A DNA stretch of 64,000 nt from Rivularia sp. PCC 7116 (GCF_000316665.1 NC_019678.1:558001-622000); one strand, 5' to 3'. Positions 1 through 10,337 are shown, counted from the stretch's first letter. The notes: generated by a model from the sequence alone, not told the origin. Made by a program: numbers and translations.

Positions 1-79
1 TCATTTGAGAAATATGAGTTTCTGAAATAAACTCGCTGAAGCCTTGGATGATTACTTTACTGTCTGGCGTTAAATTCAT
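1..79 (-). CDS. sucD: Succinate--CoA ligase alpha subunit, N-terminal fragment (runs off left edge)
   Basis: Too short for routine ORF calling, but the minus strand from an ATG at 79-77 reads MNLTPDSKVIIQGFSEFISE and stays open to base 1 (26 codons). The N-terminal pattern 'NLTPDSKVxIQG' is what cyanobacterial SucD proteins start with; it leads into the CoA-binding Rossmann domain. It lies downstream of sucC on the same strand, as expected for the two subunits of succinyl-CoA synthetase. About 700 bp separates the two genes, so it may have its own promoter. Only the first 26 residues are visible, so the rest of the protein cannot be judged. Confidence 0.75.
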   Translation of the reverse strand, partial: MNLTPDSKVIIQGFSEFISETHISQM

Positions 80-781
80 AAAAAAGCATAAAATTTTAAG
101 AAGAACTTAGCCTTTCAAGTAACGAAGAAACACGAAAACGCAGTTCTAAATTACGATATATGGCTTTGCTCGCGTATCGCGAATTAGATGAGAAGAAAGC
201 CAACTTTAACCTTTCAAAAAATAATATTCTAGGTTAAAATGAGGTTATGAAAAAGTTAAATACTTTTGTTTGCCATTAGAAAATAAAAATTATACTGAAT
301 TTGCATTTGAATGTTGAATTCAGTATGACTGACCTTAGAGGTAGCTATTTTAATGCTCAGTAAGCAGTGAAAACATATCTAATAAAGTAAAAGATTTATA
401 AGTTATCGGTTCTAAGTGTGTTCCCAATTAAAATTGGTTATTTCGGATATAGCACTTAATTGATTTACTGTATTATTTTCTCAACAGACAATATACTTAG
501 TACCTTGAGTAACTACCTCCACCGATAGGTAAATATATATTGATTTAAATCAATGATTAATAACTCAATTCAACCTCCTCAGCAATTGATCGACGATAAA
601 AGATAAAGGGGATGGTGTTAATTATCTGCTCATATAGATAAGCAAATAATTATTTACGCTTACCAAGATCATACCTTGCTAAACGTACTTAAGTAACTAT
701 CAATAACGGTAGATGGTATTACAAAAAATTAATTTTTATACCAGCCGTATTCACAATATTAAAAATTATTGTTTCCTGATT
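80..781. other. Intergenic gap between sucC and sucD
   Basis: About 700 bp of AT-rich DNA with no reading frame that looks coding on either strand. It contains no recognisable transposon ends or strong terminator hairpin. It presumably carries the promoter of sucD. Confidence 0.5.
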
Positions 782-2014
782 TTATCGTTGCCTTTTAACA
801 TTTTCTTTTGTAATTTTAACTGCCTGAGTCACTGCCTCATCTAAACTTTCTACGAGTAATATCGGATTCTGGGCAACATTTGTTAAATCTGATAAATAAT
901 TCTTGGCTGTATCTAAGTCGGAACCAGCTAAGCGAATAACTAATCGAGGTAGAGAAAAACCTCTGCGACGATTTTTATTACCATCAGAAACAAACTCTTG
1001 CGAGTTCGGACTAGATTGTTGCTTAACAAAGTTTGCAATTACCTCCGCAACTTCTTTTGCTTGAGGAATACTACCTAAAAAATTAATTAGTATTACTTTG
1101 ATGCTTTTATCAGCAGCTAGGATTTGTAGAGCCTTTTGCAAACGAGTATTAAAAGTAGTCGGCATAGTATCGGTTAAAAATGCATGTCGCAAATTAAGAC
1201 ATACTCCTGGTTTTCCACCATTACTTACAACTAAATCTAGAGTTGCCATTACAGAACCAGCGCCATTTCCCAAAACACCTATTTTACCATGCATTCCTAC
1301 TCCATCCCAATTGCCGAAGTTGCCATTTGTATCTTTTGAGATATTACGGCTAACTAATTTACGAGCTATTACAGCAATTTCTTGATGACGACGAATCGCT
1401 CTTTCATTAATACTAACGTTTCCATTCAGAGCCATTACCTGTCCCGAAGAATTTACTCCTAATGGGTTGATTTCGACCAAATCTAGGTCTTTTTCGACAA
1501 ACAATCGGTACATATTTTCAATAACCTCGCTTACCGACTGCATCAAGGCACCTTGCAAACCCATTTTTAAGGCTAGTCTTCGAGCGTAAAAAGGAGAAAA
1601 CTGCTCTTCTACCACCACGTGCTGCATTTTTTCTCCAGCTTCTTCCCAATCTATATCCGCTTCATTGCACCCCAAAAGTATTGGACGACATACAGCGGTA
1701 TCTAAAACAATGGCTAAATACAGTTCTTGTTCGATATTGTATTTCGCTTCTGCCAATAGTACTTCTGGCAGCTCACCATAAATCGACAGATTAAAAATAT
1801 TTTGAGCCGTCGCGATCGCATCAATTGTAGTTTCGACAAACCTGACTCCGCCAGCCTTTGCTCTTCCTCCTCCATAAATTTGAGATTTCAAAACTATTGG
1901 GTAGTCGATTTTCAAACGTTTTAAGTCGGTAGGATGATCGATTGTTTGGGAAGGTAATACCGGAATACCCATTTTCCCAAACCATTCTTTTACTTGATAT
2001 TCCAATAATTCCAT
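782..2014 (-). CDS. sucC: Succinate--CoA ligase beta subunit (ATP-grasp), cyanobacterial type
   Basis: A 410-aa protein from the ATG at 2014 (MELLEYQVKEWF); the frame extends 24 codons further upstream, but that part has no family resemblance. The beta subunit binds nucleotide and joins CoA to succinate in the TCA branch. Visible family marks are the N-terminal ATP-grasp segment with GGGRAKAGGV, 'DLVEINPLGV' near residue 195, and a CoA-ligase domain with 'GNGAGSVMATLD'. The C-terminal half is divergent: bacterial SucC usually has a Gly-rich 'DVGGGA' and 'NIFGGI', while here the equivalents read LNLRHAF and INFLGSI. This appears to be a cyanobacterial variant rather than a broken gene, since the frame is intact. 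Followed by sucD on the same strand. Confidence 0.85.
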   Translation of the reverse strand: MELLEYQVKEWFGKMGIPVLPSQTIDHPTDLKRLKIDYPIVLKSQIYGGGRAKAGGVRFVETTIDAIATAQNIFNLSIYGELPEVLLAEAKYNIEQELYLAIVLDTAVCRPILLGCNEADIDWEEAGEKMQHVVVEEQFSPFYARRLALKMGLQGALMQSVSEVIENMYRLFVEKDLDLVEINPLGVNSSGQVMALNGNVSINERAIRRHQEIAVIARKLVSRNISKDTNGNFGNWDGVGMHGKIGVLGNGAGSVMATLDLVVSNGGKPGVCLNLRHAFLTDTMPTTFNTRLQKALQILAADKSIKVILINFLGSIPQAKEVAEVIANFVKQQSSPNSQEFVSDGNKNRRRGFSLPRLVIRLAGSDLDTAKNYLSDLTNVAQNPILLVESLDEAVTQAVKITKENVKRQR

Positions 2015-2748
2015 TGACACACACCATTTATATTGCTTGCCTTGTAGAGGATTACTGCGGTGCTGTCTAAAACATACAGCATACACCCTAACAATTAGCT
2101 TTAAGTTTTAAGCCCCAAACGGAACCTTTAAAAACAAGCTGTTAAAAACCAGTTATTTTTCTGTTACTAATTTTATCCAATAGCGTAAATTGGGTAAATT
2201 AAAAAGCGATTCTCACCCCCTATTACTTTATAGAAAGTGATGTAAGATATCAGTAAAAATGCTTACAGTTTTGCTTTTAAGCAATTTTATTGATAAGTCG
2301 CGATACATAGCACAGACAAAGCATCTGTGTAATTAATGCTAGAAATAAGATTATAAATTATCGCTAATACAATAATCGTCTAATAAAACTATGTATTAAA
2401 TTTTGAAACAATTTATTGCAGAATTGGCAAGAATGCAAAATTTTATTATTCCCACTTTTAAACGAAAAACTATCATATCAATAAAAATAATTTTATAGGT
2501 AGGCAATAAGAACAACTAAGGCAAAAAATTAAGTATTTTCTCGGCAACTAAAATGAATCGAGTTATGCTGTTGTTTACTTATAAATCTAGCCTTGCTTGC
2601 AGTAGTTCGACTTTTTGTAAAAACTCGTTTGTTGTGTTAAAAAATGTACGTTCGGATTTTATATTGCAGCTAGTTGAACAAAATTAGTTTTACCAACTCA
2701 AACAAATCTTAATCTCTAAGAAAAATATACGGAACTGAACGGGGCTTT
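2015..2748. other. Divergent intergenic region
   Basis: About 730 bp between the sucC start and the rightward gene at 2749. AT-rich, no plausible ORF, no repeat or strong hairpin recognised. It should contain the promoters of both divergent genes. Confidence 0.5.
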
Positions 2749-4494
2749 ATGACAGTAGCGACTCAGCAGGATAATTTACAATTGTTAGCGGACAATTTAC
2801 AGGAACACTTGCGTGCAGACGTTCCATCTGGAGAATTCTTTGGAGTTCGGTGCGCTGTAAAAAATCACCAATTGATGATTTTGACTCAGCACCCTCAAGG
2901 TGTGGCAGTAGATACCGAAAATATTTTTACAGTTCTTAAAGAAGCACTATCTAATAATTCCCGCGAATACCCACAAGAGAAAGTAGAAATATTTTTACGA
3001 GTAGCTGGAGTAAAGCTTCCTTACTCAAAACGTTCCTTGACTTTGGAAAAACAGTACGGCGCTCCAAAGTTAGAGGAAGCCGAAGAAGATAATAGTATTC
3101 CCGATTCTTCAGCTTTAACTTATTCGCCAGTCAATGAGACAGAAGACGATTTTAGTAACTCTCTAGCCCAAAACCCTTTACCCGAAGATTCTCAACCCAA
3201 CTTAGCAGGCTTTAATCCCAAGCTGATTGTACTTTCAATGCTTGGTGTAATGATTTGTGCAACTTTAGGTGGTGCATACGTCGCAACTCGCCCTTGTTTA
3301 ATAACCACATGCACTCAACTAAAAACTGCTCAATATTTAGATAATTCTTACGGAGAATTGATTAAAAAAATCAACTCGGAGCAAGATTTAGCTCGTTTAC
3401 AAAGAAAAATTGATAAAGCAAATACTAACCTCCGGCAAATACCCGGTTTATCCCCTTATTCTCAAGAATCACAACAACTCTCGCTCTCCCTATCAGACAA
3501 ATCATCAGAAATTCAAAAGGTATTTACAGCTTTTCAAGCAGCCCAGATAGCAGAGCAAAAAAGTAAGACTCCTGCCTCAAGCTTAAAACAATTGCAAGAT
3601 AGACAGCGATTGTGGAGACAAGCAATTTCGCCTCTAGAAGCAATCAATAGCGATCGCGAACTTTATCAGTTTGCACAAGAAAAACTCAGAAATTATCGCG
3701 CTAACTTACAGGCTGTGAATGCTCTACTGCAAAAAGAAGATAAGTATACAAAAAAAATCACTTCAGCTAAAGCCGTAGCTATCGTCGCCGAAAAACGACA
3801 AGCAACAGCGAGAAGTTTACAAGATTGGCAAAAAGTTCAAGCCACTTGGCAAGTAGCTTTAAATGCATTAACCCCAATTCCTGCCAAAAGTCCGGCATAT
3901 TCAGATGCCCAAAAATTAATATCAGAGTATAAACCCCGACTATTAGCAGCAAAAAATCGCACTACAAAAGAATTAATGGCAGCCAAAACTTACAGACAAG
4001 CCGTTAATGCAGTCTCCCTTGCCAAACGTTACGAACGACAAAACCAGTGGACGCAAGCACTTATGCAGTGGCAAACAGCAGTAAGCTCGGCAAAACAAGT
4101 TGCTACCAGCAGCCTTTATAGTGTCGAAGCTGAGAAAATAATTACACCAGCATCTGTATCTCTCGAACAAGCCCGAGAAAAGTTGAGAATTGCCAATCGT
4201 ATACAGAAAACTCGTTCGGATTTAGAAAGAACTTGTTCCGGCGAGATTCGCGTTTGTACTTATATCATGGGTAATCAAGGAATTACCGTGCGAATCAGCC
4301 CCGACTACGAGCAAAACTTGCAAGAAAATTTATTAGAAGCCAGCACTCAAGGAGATACTAGTATTATCGATGGTGTAAATAATCACTTGCAAACCTTGCA
4401 ACAAGCTTTAGAAGCAATCAGCGATAATGCCGACGTACCCCTGATTGTTTACGACGCTCAAGGAAATGTGATTTACGAGCGTACTCTTAATTAA
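2749..4494 (+). CDS. Membrane-anchored coiled-coil protein of unknown function
   Basis: 581 aa, ATG preceded by a GGGG run (GAACGGGGCTTTATG). I do not recognise a named family. Residues 1-110 form a compact soluble domain rich in beta-type sequence; residues 110-150 are acidic and Pro/Ser rich; a single membrane segment follows at about 155-182 (LIVLSMLGVMICATLGGAYVA). After it comes a long Gln/Ala/Lys-rich helical region (about 190-510) that is probably coiled coil. The C-terminal ~70 residues form a small domain with Cys residues (TCSGEIRVCTYIMG). The topology suggests a cytoplasmic N-terminus and a large extracytoplasmic helical part, but orientation is not certain. It is a single gene with its own promoter region. 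Confidence 0.75.
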   Translation: MTVATQQDNLQLLADNLQEHLRADVPSGEFFGVRCAVKNHQLMILTQHPQGVAVDTENIFTVLKEALSNNSREYPQEKVEIFLRVAGVKLPYSKRSLTLEKQYGAPKLEEAEEDNSIPDSSALTYSPVNETEDDFSNSLAQNPLPEDSQPNLAGFNPKLIVLSMLGVMICATLGGAYVATRPCLITTCTQLKTAQYLDNSYGELIKKINSEQDLARLQRKIDKANTNLRQIPGLSPYSQESQQLSLSLSDKSSEIQKVFTAFQAAQIAEQKSKTPASSLKQLQDRQRLWRQAISPLEAINSDRELYQFAQEKLRNYRANLQAVNALLQKEDKYTKKITSAKAVAIVAEKRQATARSLQDWQKVQATWQVALNALTPIPAKSPAYSDAQKLISEYKPRLLAAKNRTTKELMAAKTYRQAVNAVSLAKRYERQNQWTQALMQWQTAVSSAKQVATSSLYSVEAEKIITPASVSLEQAREKLRIANRIQKTRSDLERTCSGEIRVCTYIMGNQGITVRISPDYEQNLQENLLEASTQGDTSIIDGVNNHLQTLQQALEAISDNADVPLIVYDAQGNVIYERTLN

Positions 4495-4590
4495 TTTATC
4501 GGGAATTGGGCAGCAGAAATAGGTTAAAAGTAGGAATTACTAGTCATTAAATTTGTTAAAAAATATAAATAATACATAATTTCTTTGTAG

Positions 4591-4620
4591 GGTGTGTTAT
4601 TGCCCAAGGCATAACGCACC
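4591..4620. repeat. Short dispersed palindrome (GGTGTGTTAT...ATAACGCACC)
   Basis: An imperfect hairpin with arms GGTGTGTTAT and ATAACGCACC around TGCCCAAGGC. Palindromes of this GGTGxGTTA type are dispersed in many cyanobacterial genomes. It may act as a weak terminator for the upstream gene, but there is no T run. Confidence 0.6.
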
Positions 4621-4719
4621 ATATTACTTTATAGCAGTTTTGAGTGTTGGGTTTCGTTCCTCAAACGCCACTTCCTAAAACGGAGCGCCACTTTGGTTAA
4701 CGGAGATAACCTCCGCAGG

Positions 4720-4790
4720 GGAGTAGTCTCACCAAACCCCCGCTAAATTGGGGGCTTAGTTCCCTCCCATAAATAGGAGGGTTAGGGAGG
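4720..4790. repeat. Polypurine/polypyrimidine hairpin repeat (CCCCC...GGGGG)
   Basis: Two adjacent hairpins: CCCCCGCTAAATTGGGGG and CCCTCCCATAAATAGGAGGG. Tracts with 'CCCCCxAATTxGGGGG' are a common dispersed cyanobacterial intergenic repeat; a related copy lies inside the MITE-like element at 35373-35514. Confidence 0.55.
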
Positions 4791-5080
4791 ATCTGCTCTT
4801 AACCGAGCAGTATTGGGAATGGAAGTAATTGCACTTTTCTGTATTTATATGTAAGCCGAGATAAATTATATTACTGAATGTTTTATTGGATACTGTACGA
4901 CTGCATTGGCTATTAGCCTGTAAATATGACGATAACGCTACTGTATCCAGTCAATTTTATTAGCAATCGCAACTGTAATATATGTCACCTAAATTATTAA
5001 AAAATATAAATAATGCGTAATTTAGGTTAGCTACTCCAGACAAATAATACACAACCCAACATTCAAAGGTAATCTTTCTC

Positions 5081-5974
5081 ATGCTTAACAGAATGCGTAC
5101 TATAACATTTGCTGCTTTGATGCTGGCTACAGCTTCCCCGGTAATTGTTAATAATACAGCAGTTGCTCAGGTACAGCGTCCTACCAAAATAGCTAGTACC
5201 GTTTTGGCTACAGTTAACGGTCAGCAACTAACTCAAAGTATGGTTAACTCAGCTATTGAAGTTGGGGAATTTCTTGCTGGTCAAAAGTTTACCGCAGCAG
5301 ACAAGCAATGGGTTAGAGACTTATTAATAAAAGGTTTTCGTGACAATTCAGTTGAATTCATGCAAGGTTATAGGCTGGTTGAAGAAGTTCTTCCAGGTAT
5401 TAAAAAACATTCACAAAATCCACTTAAACTTGCTTATGGACGAGAAAAATTATTCGCAAATATTTACCTTTCCAACCTTGCAAACAATAGTCTTAATAAA
5501 CCATCAATAATGACGGTAGTGTACAAGTACTCACCAGTCATCTATGTCGATCCTACATATAAAATTGTAGTAACTAAAAGAACTGTTGATGCTATGAATG
5601 CGTCTAGCAAGTTTGTGGCTCAGTTAGCTGGAACATCTGTTAGAAACCCAACTTACGAAGGATGGGCGCGAGGGTTACAAAGAACACGTTCTGGATTTTC
5701 CTCTGCAAACGTAAGAAAAAGCTTTGCAACAGCCGAAAGTCGTTGGGTTCGCTTACAACAAGCTTGGTCAAACACACCACCTCAAGAACGACAGAAGGCA
5801 GTTGCTTTAATCAATAAATACTTTCAGCGCGGTCACAAAATACATAATATAGCTCGCGAATTTGAAAATATTGCTAATGGTGAAAATCGGACTGCTAATA
5901 GTTCAAATACAATGAGTCAGTTCAATTCCGATATGCAAAAAATAGACTACTTCCGCAGAATGATGGCTTATTAA
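5081..5974 (+). CDS. Secreted protein of unknown function
   Basis: 297 aa with a typical Sec signal peptide at residues 1-29 (MLNRMRTITFAALMLATASP, cleavage near AVAQ). The mature part is basic, mostly helical, and has no domain I recognise; residues 40-110 resemble a helical bundle (NGQQLTQSMVNSAIEVGEFL) and residues 180-230 contain a Trp/Arg-rich stretch. It stands alone and ends at a strong bidirectional terminator (6028-6063). Periplasmic or exported location is inferred from the signal peptide only. Confidence 0.7.
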   Translation: MLNRMRTITFAALMLATASPVIVNNTAVAQVQRPTKIASTVLATVNGQQLTQSMVNSAIEVGEFLAGQKFTAADKQWVRDLLIKGFRDNSVEFMQGYRLVEEVLPGIKKHSQNPLKLAYGREKLFANIYLSNLANNSLNKPSIMTVVYKYSPVIYVDPTYKIVVTKRTVDAMNASSKFVAQLAGTSVRNPTYEGWARGLQRTRSGFSSANVRKSFATAESRWVRLQQAWSNTPPQERQKAVALINKYFQRGHKIHNIAREFENIANGENRTANSSNTMSQFNSDMQKIDYFRRMMAY

Positions 5975-6027
5975 ATATAATTCTTATAAATGAAAATTAA
6001 ATATTTTGATTCATAATAATTTAAACA

Positions 6028-6063
6028 GAAACACCTGGTAAGTAATTAATTACCAGGTGTTTC
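6028..6063. terminator. Bidirectional Rho-independent-type terminator
   Basis: A perfect 14-bp stem (GAAACACCTGGTAA / TTACCAGGTGTTTC) with an 8-base loop lies between the convergent ends of the gene at 5081-5974 and ftn2, so it can serve both. Confidence 0.75.
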
Positions 6064-6102
6064 TCTGAAGAATGAAAAAATTTTTAACCCCAATCCACTT
6101 AA

Positions 6103-8421
6103 CTAATTTGTACTTAACACTGACATTTCCTTAATACGCCATTTTCCACCTATTTTAGATACCATATACCTAACTTTTATAGTATCGTTATAAGACCTTC
6201 GCTCATTGATTTTACCGTTTTGATAGAAGCGAGCTTGTTCTGTGACTGTCGCTTCAATAGCAGCTTGATTATTGTTACCAGGAACCGTATCCACAGATTC
6301 AATACTCAGGTTGCTATGGTCAAAGGTTCGATAATGATTCTTTTGCTTGACTTGTTGAGCAATGTTTCGCCATAAGGCAAGAGCCGTACCTGTTAAAATA
6401 TTATTCAAGCTTTGAATATTATGATTTTGTCCCAAAGCTTGTCCTTTGATAGATAGCCAATTTCTAACTATCTCTTCTGCTGTTACTTTTGTTAAAGCAC
6501 CGTTATCTAAAATAGGTTGGCTGTTTGCTGTCGGTATTTTTATTGGTGGACGATCTATCTGTATGCTCAACTGTTCCCCTTCTAAAGTTGGTTCGGGAGA
6601 AAACAAGTTTTGCAATAATCCTACAGCTGCACCCAGTAATAACCATAAAACTAATAAACCCGATAATGAGCCAAAAATTAACCAAATCAAGCGGGTTCTT
6701 TTTTGCAGATTAGACGGAGTACTGCGTCGTCTGGCGACTCTAGGACGGGGCGCACCTTCTAGCTGCCCGTTAGGAATTTCGCTTTGTTTGCGTTTTCTAC
6801 GACCATTCGTTTGGGGAGGTCTACTGGCTGTCGCCATCGCTCTAGCAGAACCGTTTTGGGTGTTGTTGCCACCTCTCAAACGTTCCGTTGTTGGAAGCGG
6901 TCCCACCGAATGAGGGGTTTCGTTGTTGATATGTGCTACATTGCTTGGTTGGCTAGAAGTATTTGGGGTTGTTTTTTGAGCATACCCCGGTGGTGTTTGC
7001 CTGCGGTGATTGAATTGCCGGTAAACAACGTTAGAATTATTTACGTTTTGAGTATTTTGAGTATTTTGATTATTTGGCTGACTTTGAGGTGAAGGCTGAG
7101 GTGAGGTTTTATTTACTTGATTATCTCTAGGTAAACCTTCTAAATAAGCCTGTACTTGCTCATCAGCAAAGTATTCCTTTAAAGAAGCTTGTCGCTCTTT
7201 CAAATCTCGAAAATGAGGAAATACCTCAGAATGCAACCAAGTTTCTGAATATAGGCATAGTCCGGGAAGCAAATCGGGGGAATCTTGAGAATTTTCTCGA
7301 ATGAATGCTAAAGCTTCGTACTCCTGACTCAATTCCAAAGCACGAGTTGCTTCTTGGGTTTGCCCTAAAAGTAAAGCACAAAGAGATTGTTCTAAATGTA
7401 CATCTTGGCGCTTGCCCAACTGAATCAACATTTGTTTCGCTTGACGGATTAAAGCAGGTTGACGCTGAGTGAACCCGCGTGCTATCAAAGCATATACAGC
7501 TAGGTATGTAGCAACAGCAGAAGGGCGTTGGCTTTCTTGTTCAAATAGCTTGTGTTGTTCGGAACAGGTTAAATAATGACGTAACTGCTGAATAAACCGT
7601 AGAAAATCATCTACGTTTAAACCAGATTCATCCTTACCCGCGCCATCAATACCGCCGCGCTGTTGCAGTACTTCTTGCAATAACTGTAATCCTTGTTGTC
7701 TTTCGGCAGTTTTTTCTAGTGGTAATGCTAGTAATTCTAAAATTCTATAGGGTCGCAGTCTATGCAGATCCGCTTCTATTTCAGCTTGAACGTTTTGAAA
7801 TAATCCTTCGTTGGATAACAGTTCTAAACCAGTTTCTAACGATACTGCTGCATTTTCGTAGTGAGCTTGCTGCCATTGTTCGCGACCTAATTCCAAACAA
7901 GCAAGAGCAACAGTCAGAACAACATCTGGACGTTGGGCATTTTGTTCGGGAGTCAGTTGGGCTTGTATTGAAGGCTGACCTGAATTACCGGCTACTTTAC
8001 CATTTTGATTAACTAAGTATGGGCGACCCAAATTTAGAACTTGTTCGTATTCTCCCAACTCTTGCAAAAGCATTAAAGCGCCAATCAACTCATCTTGGGA
8101 AATATCGATACCTAAAGCATTAGATTCAATGTCAGCTTGAACCCCAGGTGTCATTTTTTTTACTGCTACACCCCCATAGCGCTCATCTTCGGGAGTGTAA
8201 GCGTTTGTCAAATAAACCCGGTCGTATTCCTTGCGTTGTTTCGGATCTGATAAAACCACGTATGCTTCTTCTATAAATTTTTTTCGATATGCAATTGCTG
8301 AAGAGGAATATTCGCGTCGCGGCAGTCCGACAATGCGATCGCTGTATGCTTGACGCAACTGCTCATCACTTGCCGCCATCGGAATTCCTAAAATTCGGTA
8401 ATAATCTAGCGGAATTTGCAC
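6103..8421 (-). CDS. ftn2: Cell division protein Ftn2/ZipN (ARC6 homologue)
   Basis: 772 aa. In cyanobacteria and plastids this family tethers and stabilises the FtsZ ring at the inner membrane. Residues 1-70 are a J-like domain (PLDYYRILGIP, then AYVVLSDPKQRKEYDR) that lacks the HPD motif, as is normal for Ftn2/ARC6. A helical region follows to about residue 420. Residues 420-570 are a low-complexity linker rich in Gln, Asn, Pro and basic residues. One membrane segment lies at about 578-603, and residues 640-768 form the C-terminal periplasmic ARC6-like IMS domain (ILTGTALALWRN ... YMVSKIGGKWRIKEMSVL). The gene is monocistronic, ends at the terminator at 6028-6063, and its start overlaps the DYYRILG motif as expected for full length. 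Confidence 0.93.
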   Translation of the reverse strand: MQIPLDYYRILGIPMAASDEQLRQAYSDRIVGLPRREYSSSAIAYRKKFIEEAYVVLSDPKQRKEYDRVYLTNAYTPEDERYGGVAVKKMTPGVQADIESNALGIDISQDELIGALMLLQELGEYEQVLNLGRPYLVNQNGKVAGNSGQPSIQAQLTPEQNAQRPDVVLTVALACLELGREQWQQAHYENAAVSLETGLELLSNEGLFQNVQAEIEADLHRLRPYRILELLALPLEKTAERQQGLQLLQEVLQQRGGIDGAGKDESGLNVDDFLRFIQQLRHYLTCSEQHKLFEQESQRPSAVATYLAVYALIARGFTQRQPALIRQAKQMLIQLGKRQDVHLEQSLCALLLGQTQEATRALELSQEYEALAFIRENSQDSPDLLPGLCLYSETWLHSEVFPHFRDLKERQASLKEYFADEQVQAYLEGLPRDNQVNKTSPQPSPQSQPNNQNTQNTQNVNNSNVVYRQFNHRRQTPPGYAQKTTPNTSSQPSNVAHINNETPHSVGPLPTTERLRGGNNTQNGSARAMATASRPPQTNGRRKRKQSEIPNGQLEGAPRPRVARRRSTPSNLQKRTRLIWLIFGSLSGLLVLWLLLGAAVGLLQNLFSPEPTLEGEQLSIQIDRPPIKIPTANSQPILDNGALTKVTAEEIVRNWLSIKGQALGQNHNIQSLNNILTGTALALWRNIAQQVKQKNHYRTFDHSNLSIESVDTVPGNNNQAAIEATVTEQARFYQNGKINERRSYNDTIKVRYMVSKIGGKWRIKEMSVLSTN

Positions 8422-9119
8422 AGTCTACTTCCCCGCTCAGCCTTCATCGATAAAGTTTTCTTAATATATTCTTGGGTTTGTAAAACCGTGCCATAATAAT
8501 AACCCAGTCATTTCACACAAAAGAGTGTGTATCGCAACATCTATACCCATACCTCCCTTTAGGTAGAGTAAGCGCACTCGGTTATGAATGTAAATTTAGG
8601 CGTATCTTTAACCTCCTTCAATAGTCAAATGTGCTTAGTGTAACAGAGTATTTACCCTTTGATAATTTAGATATTACCTTTATTCACAACTAAGTTGCTA
8701 AGTACACACTATATAAAAGGGCTGTGCTTGCACAACAACACTTTTGTTCGATAAAGGACATTATCCCCATAGACAAAGGCTTTTCTCATTTAAAAGAAAA
8801 GATAAAGCATTAACCCGATAATATTTTTCCTAAACGAGAAAAAGATATTATCATAATTGTGATTTAAGTACAAATATCTACAGAGATATTCCGGATATTT
8901 GCTGTCTGAATTTAATTTGTTAATCAAAATGCAGAATATTGATATCCTGAAACGGTAATCTATAGGAGCAAATGCAGTCTAAGTAATTATTATTGCTGGA
9001 TAAACAGTCCATCAAAAATTAAGAATCGCAAACAATTTTTGACTGCTGACCTAGGAATACAGAGCAAATTTACTAAAATTATCTCTTTAAGTGTTACCAC
9101 GGAGTTTTTACGCAAAATA
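8422..9119. other. Divergent promoter region of ftn2 and pdhA
   Basis: About 700 bp without a convincing gene. An in-frame extension of pdhA enters it (from 9039) but has no family similarity. Short runs such as TATATAAAAGG near 8710 could be promoter elements; I cannot assign them. Confidence 0.4.
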
Positions 9120-10154
9120 ATGATTCAAGAACGAACTTTACCCAATTTCAATGCGACCACCGCGCAAATAACAAAAGAAGAAGGTTTGCGAATTTATGAA
9201 GACATGATTTTAGGGCGTTTTTTTGAAGATAAATGCGCCGAGATGTACTATAGGGGCAAAATGTTTGGCTTTGTCCACCTGTACAACGGTCAAGAGGCAG
9301 TTTCTAGCGGTGTGATTAAGGCGATGCGAGCGGGTGAAGATTTCGTTTCCAGTACTTACCGCGACCACGTACACGCTTTGAGTGCTGGAGTTCCAGCAAA
9401 GGAAGTAATGGCGGAGTTGTTTGGTAAAGCTACTGGTTGCAGCAAGGGACGCGGTGGTTCGATGCATATGTTTTCTGCCGAACATGGTTTGTTGGGTGGT
9501 TATGCATTCGTTGCTGAAGGTATTCCGGTAGCTTCCGGAGCTGCTTTTCAAACCAAGTACCGTCGCGAGGTTCTCGGAGATGAAAGTGCAGACCAAGTAA
9601 CAGCTTGCTTTTTCGGTGATGGAGCTTGCAATAACGGTCAATTTTACGAAACATTAAATATGGCAGCTTTATGGAAACTGCCGATTATTTTTGTGGTAGA
9701 GAATAATAAGTGGGCAATTGGTATGTCTCACGAACGTGCAACTTCTCAACCAGAAATCTACAAAAAAGCCAGCGTATTTGGTATGCCCGGTGTAGAAGTT
9801 GACGGAATGGATGTACTTGCGGTTCGTTCTGTCGCTCAGGAAGCAGTATTACGCGCTCGTTCTGGGGAAGGCCCGACATTAATCGAAGCACTTACCTATC
9901 GTTTTCGGGGTCACTCATTAGCAGATCCAGACGAAATGCGTAGTAAAGAAGAAAAAGAATTCTGGTTGTCTCGCGATCCAATCAAAAAATTTGCAGCTTA
10001 TTTAGTTGAACAAAATTTAGCTTCTCAAGAAGAACTAAAGGACATAGAGCGCAAAATTCAAGCAACCGTTGATGAAGCTGTAGAATTCGCCCAAAGCAGT
10101 CCCGAACCAGATGCGAGCGAATTACATCGATTTATTTTTGCTGAAGATGAGTAA
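9120..10154 (+). CDS. pdhA: Pyruvate dehydrogenase E1 component, alpha subunit
   Basis: 344 aa from the ATG at 9120 ([10 protein letters not shown]); the frame is open to 9039 but family proteins start at about this point. The E1 alpha subunit decarboxylates pyruvate with thiamine diphosphate in the pyruvate dehydrogenase complex, feeding acetyl-CoA synthesis. The TPP-binding motif starts [12 protein letters not shown] at residue 166 and ends at [13 protein letters not shown] (about residue 111) and the phosphorylation-loop-like [15 protein letters not shown] are also present. Length is normal. The beta subunit is not next to it, which is common in cyanobacteria. Confidence 0.95.
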   Translation: MIQERTLPNFNATTAQITKEEGLRIYEDMILGRFFEDKCAEMYYRGKMFGFVHLYNGQEAVSSGVIKAMRAGEDFVSSTYRDHVHALSAGVPAKEVMAELFGKATGCSKGRGGSMHMFSAEHGLLGGYAFVAEGIPVASGAAFQTKYRREVLGDESADQVTACFFGDGACNNGQFYETLNMAALWKLPIIFVVENNKWAIGMSHERATSQPEIYKKASVFGMPGVEVDGMDVLAVRSVAQEAVLRARSGEGPTLIEALTYRFRGHSLADPDEMRSKEEKEFWLSRDPIKKFAAYLVEQNLASQEELKDIERKIQATVDEAVEFAQSSPEPDASELHRFIFAEDE

Positions 10155-10169
10155 TTAGGTTCAAGGTGA

Positions 10170-10325
10170 GAGGTCAAAGCTCAAAGGTTGGGTGATAGGG
10201 TGATGAAGTGATGGGGTAGAGGGGGTAGAGAGGGAAGAGGGGGTAGAGAGGAGAGTAATTATTTTTAACTGCTAATTCCTAATTCCTAACTCCTAATTAT
10301 GCCCCATACCCCATGCCCAATTCCA
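10170..10325. repeat. Low-complexity intergenic tract with short tandem repeats
   Basis: Purine-rich repeats of GGGGTAGAG type (about 10190-10255) followed by CTAATTC-type heptamers (about 10270-10300) and CCCCATACCCCATGCCC. Such short tandem tracts are typical between genes of heterocystous cyanobacteria. Confidence 0.65.
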
Positions 10326-10337
10326 AATTATTGAATT

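Larger units (their letters stand above)
4556..5023. repeat. Region bracketed by 27-bp direct repeats
   Basis: Bases 4556-4582 and 4997-5023 are near-identical 27-mers (25 of 27 match) starting TTAAAAAATATAAATAAT. The 414 bp between them hold two repeat-like sequences (4591-4620 and about 4720-4790). This could be a past insertion or a local duplication. No ORF lies within it. Confidence 0.6.
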
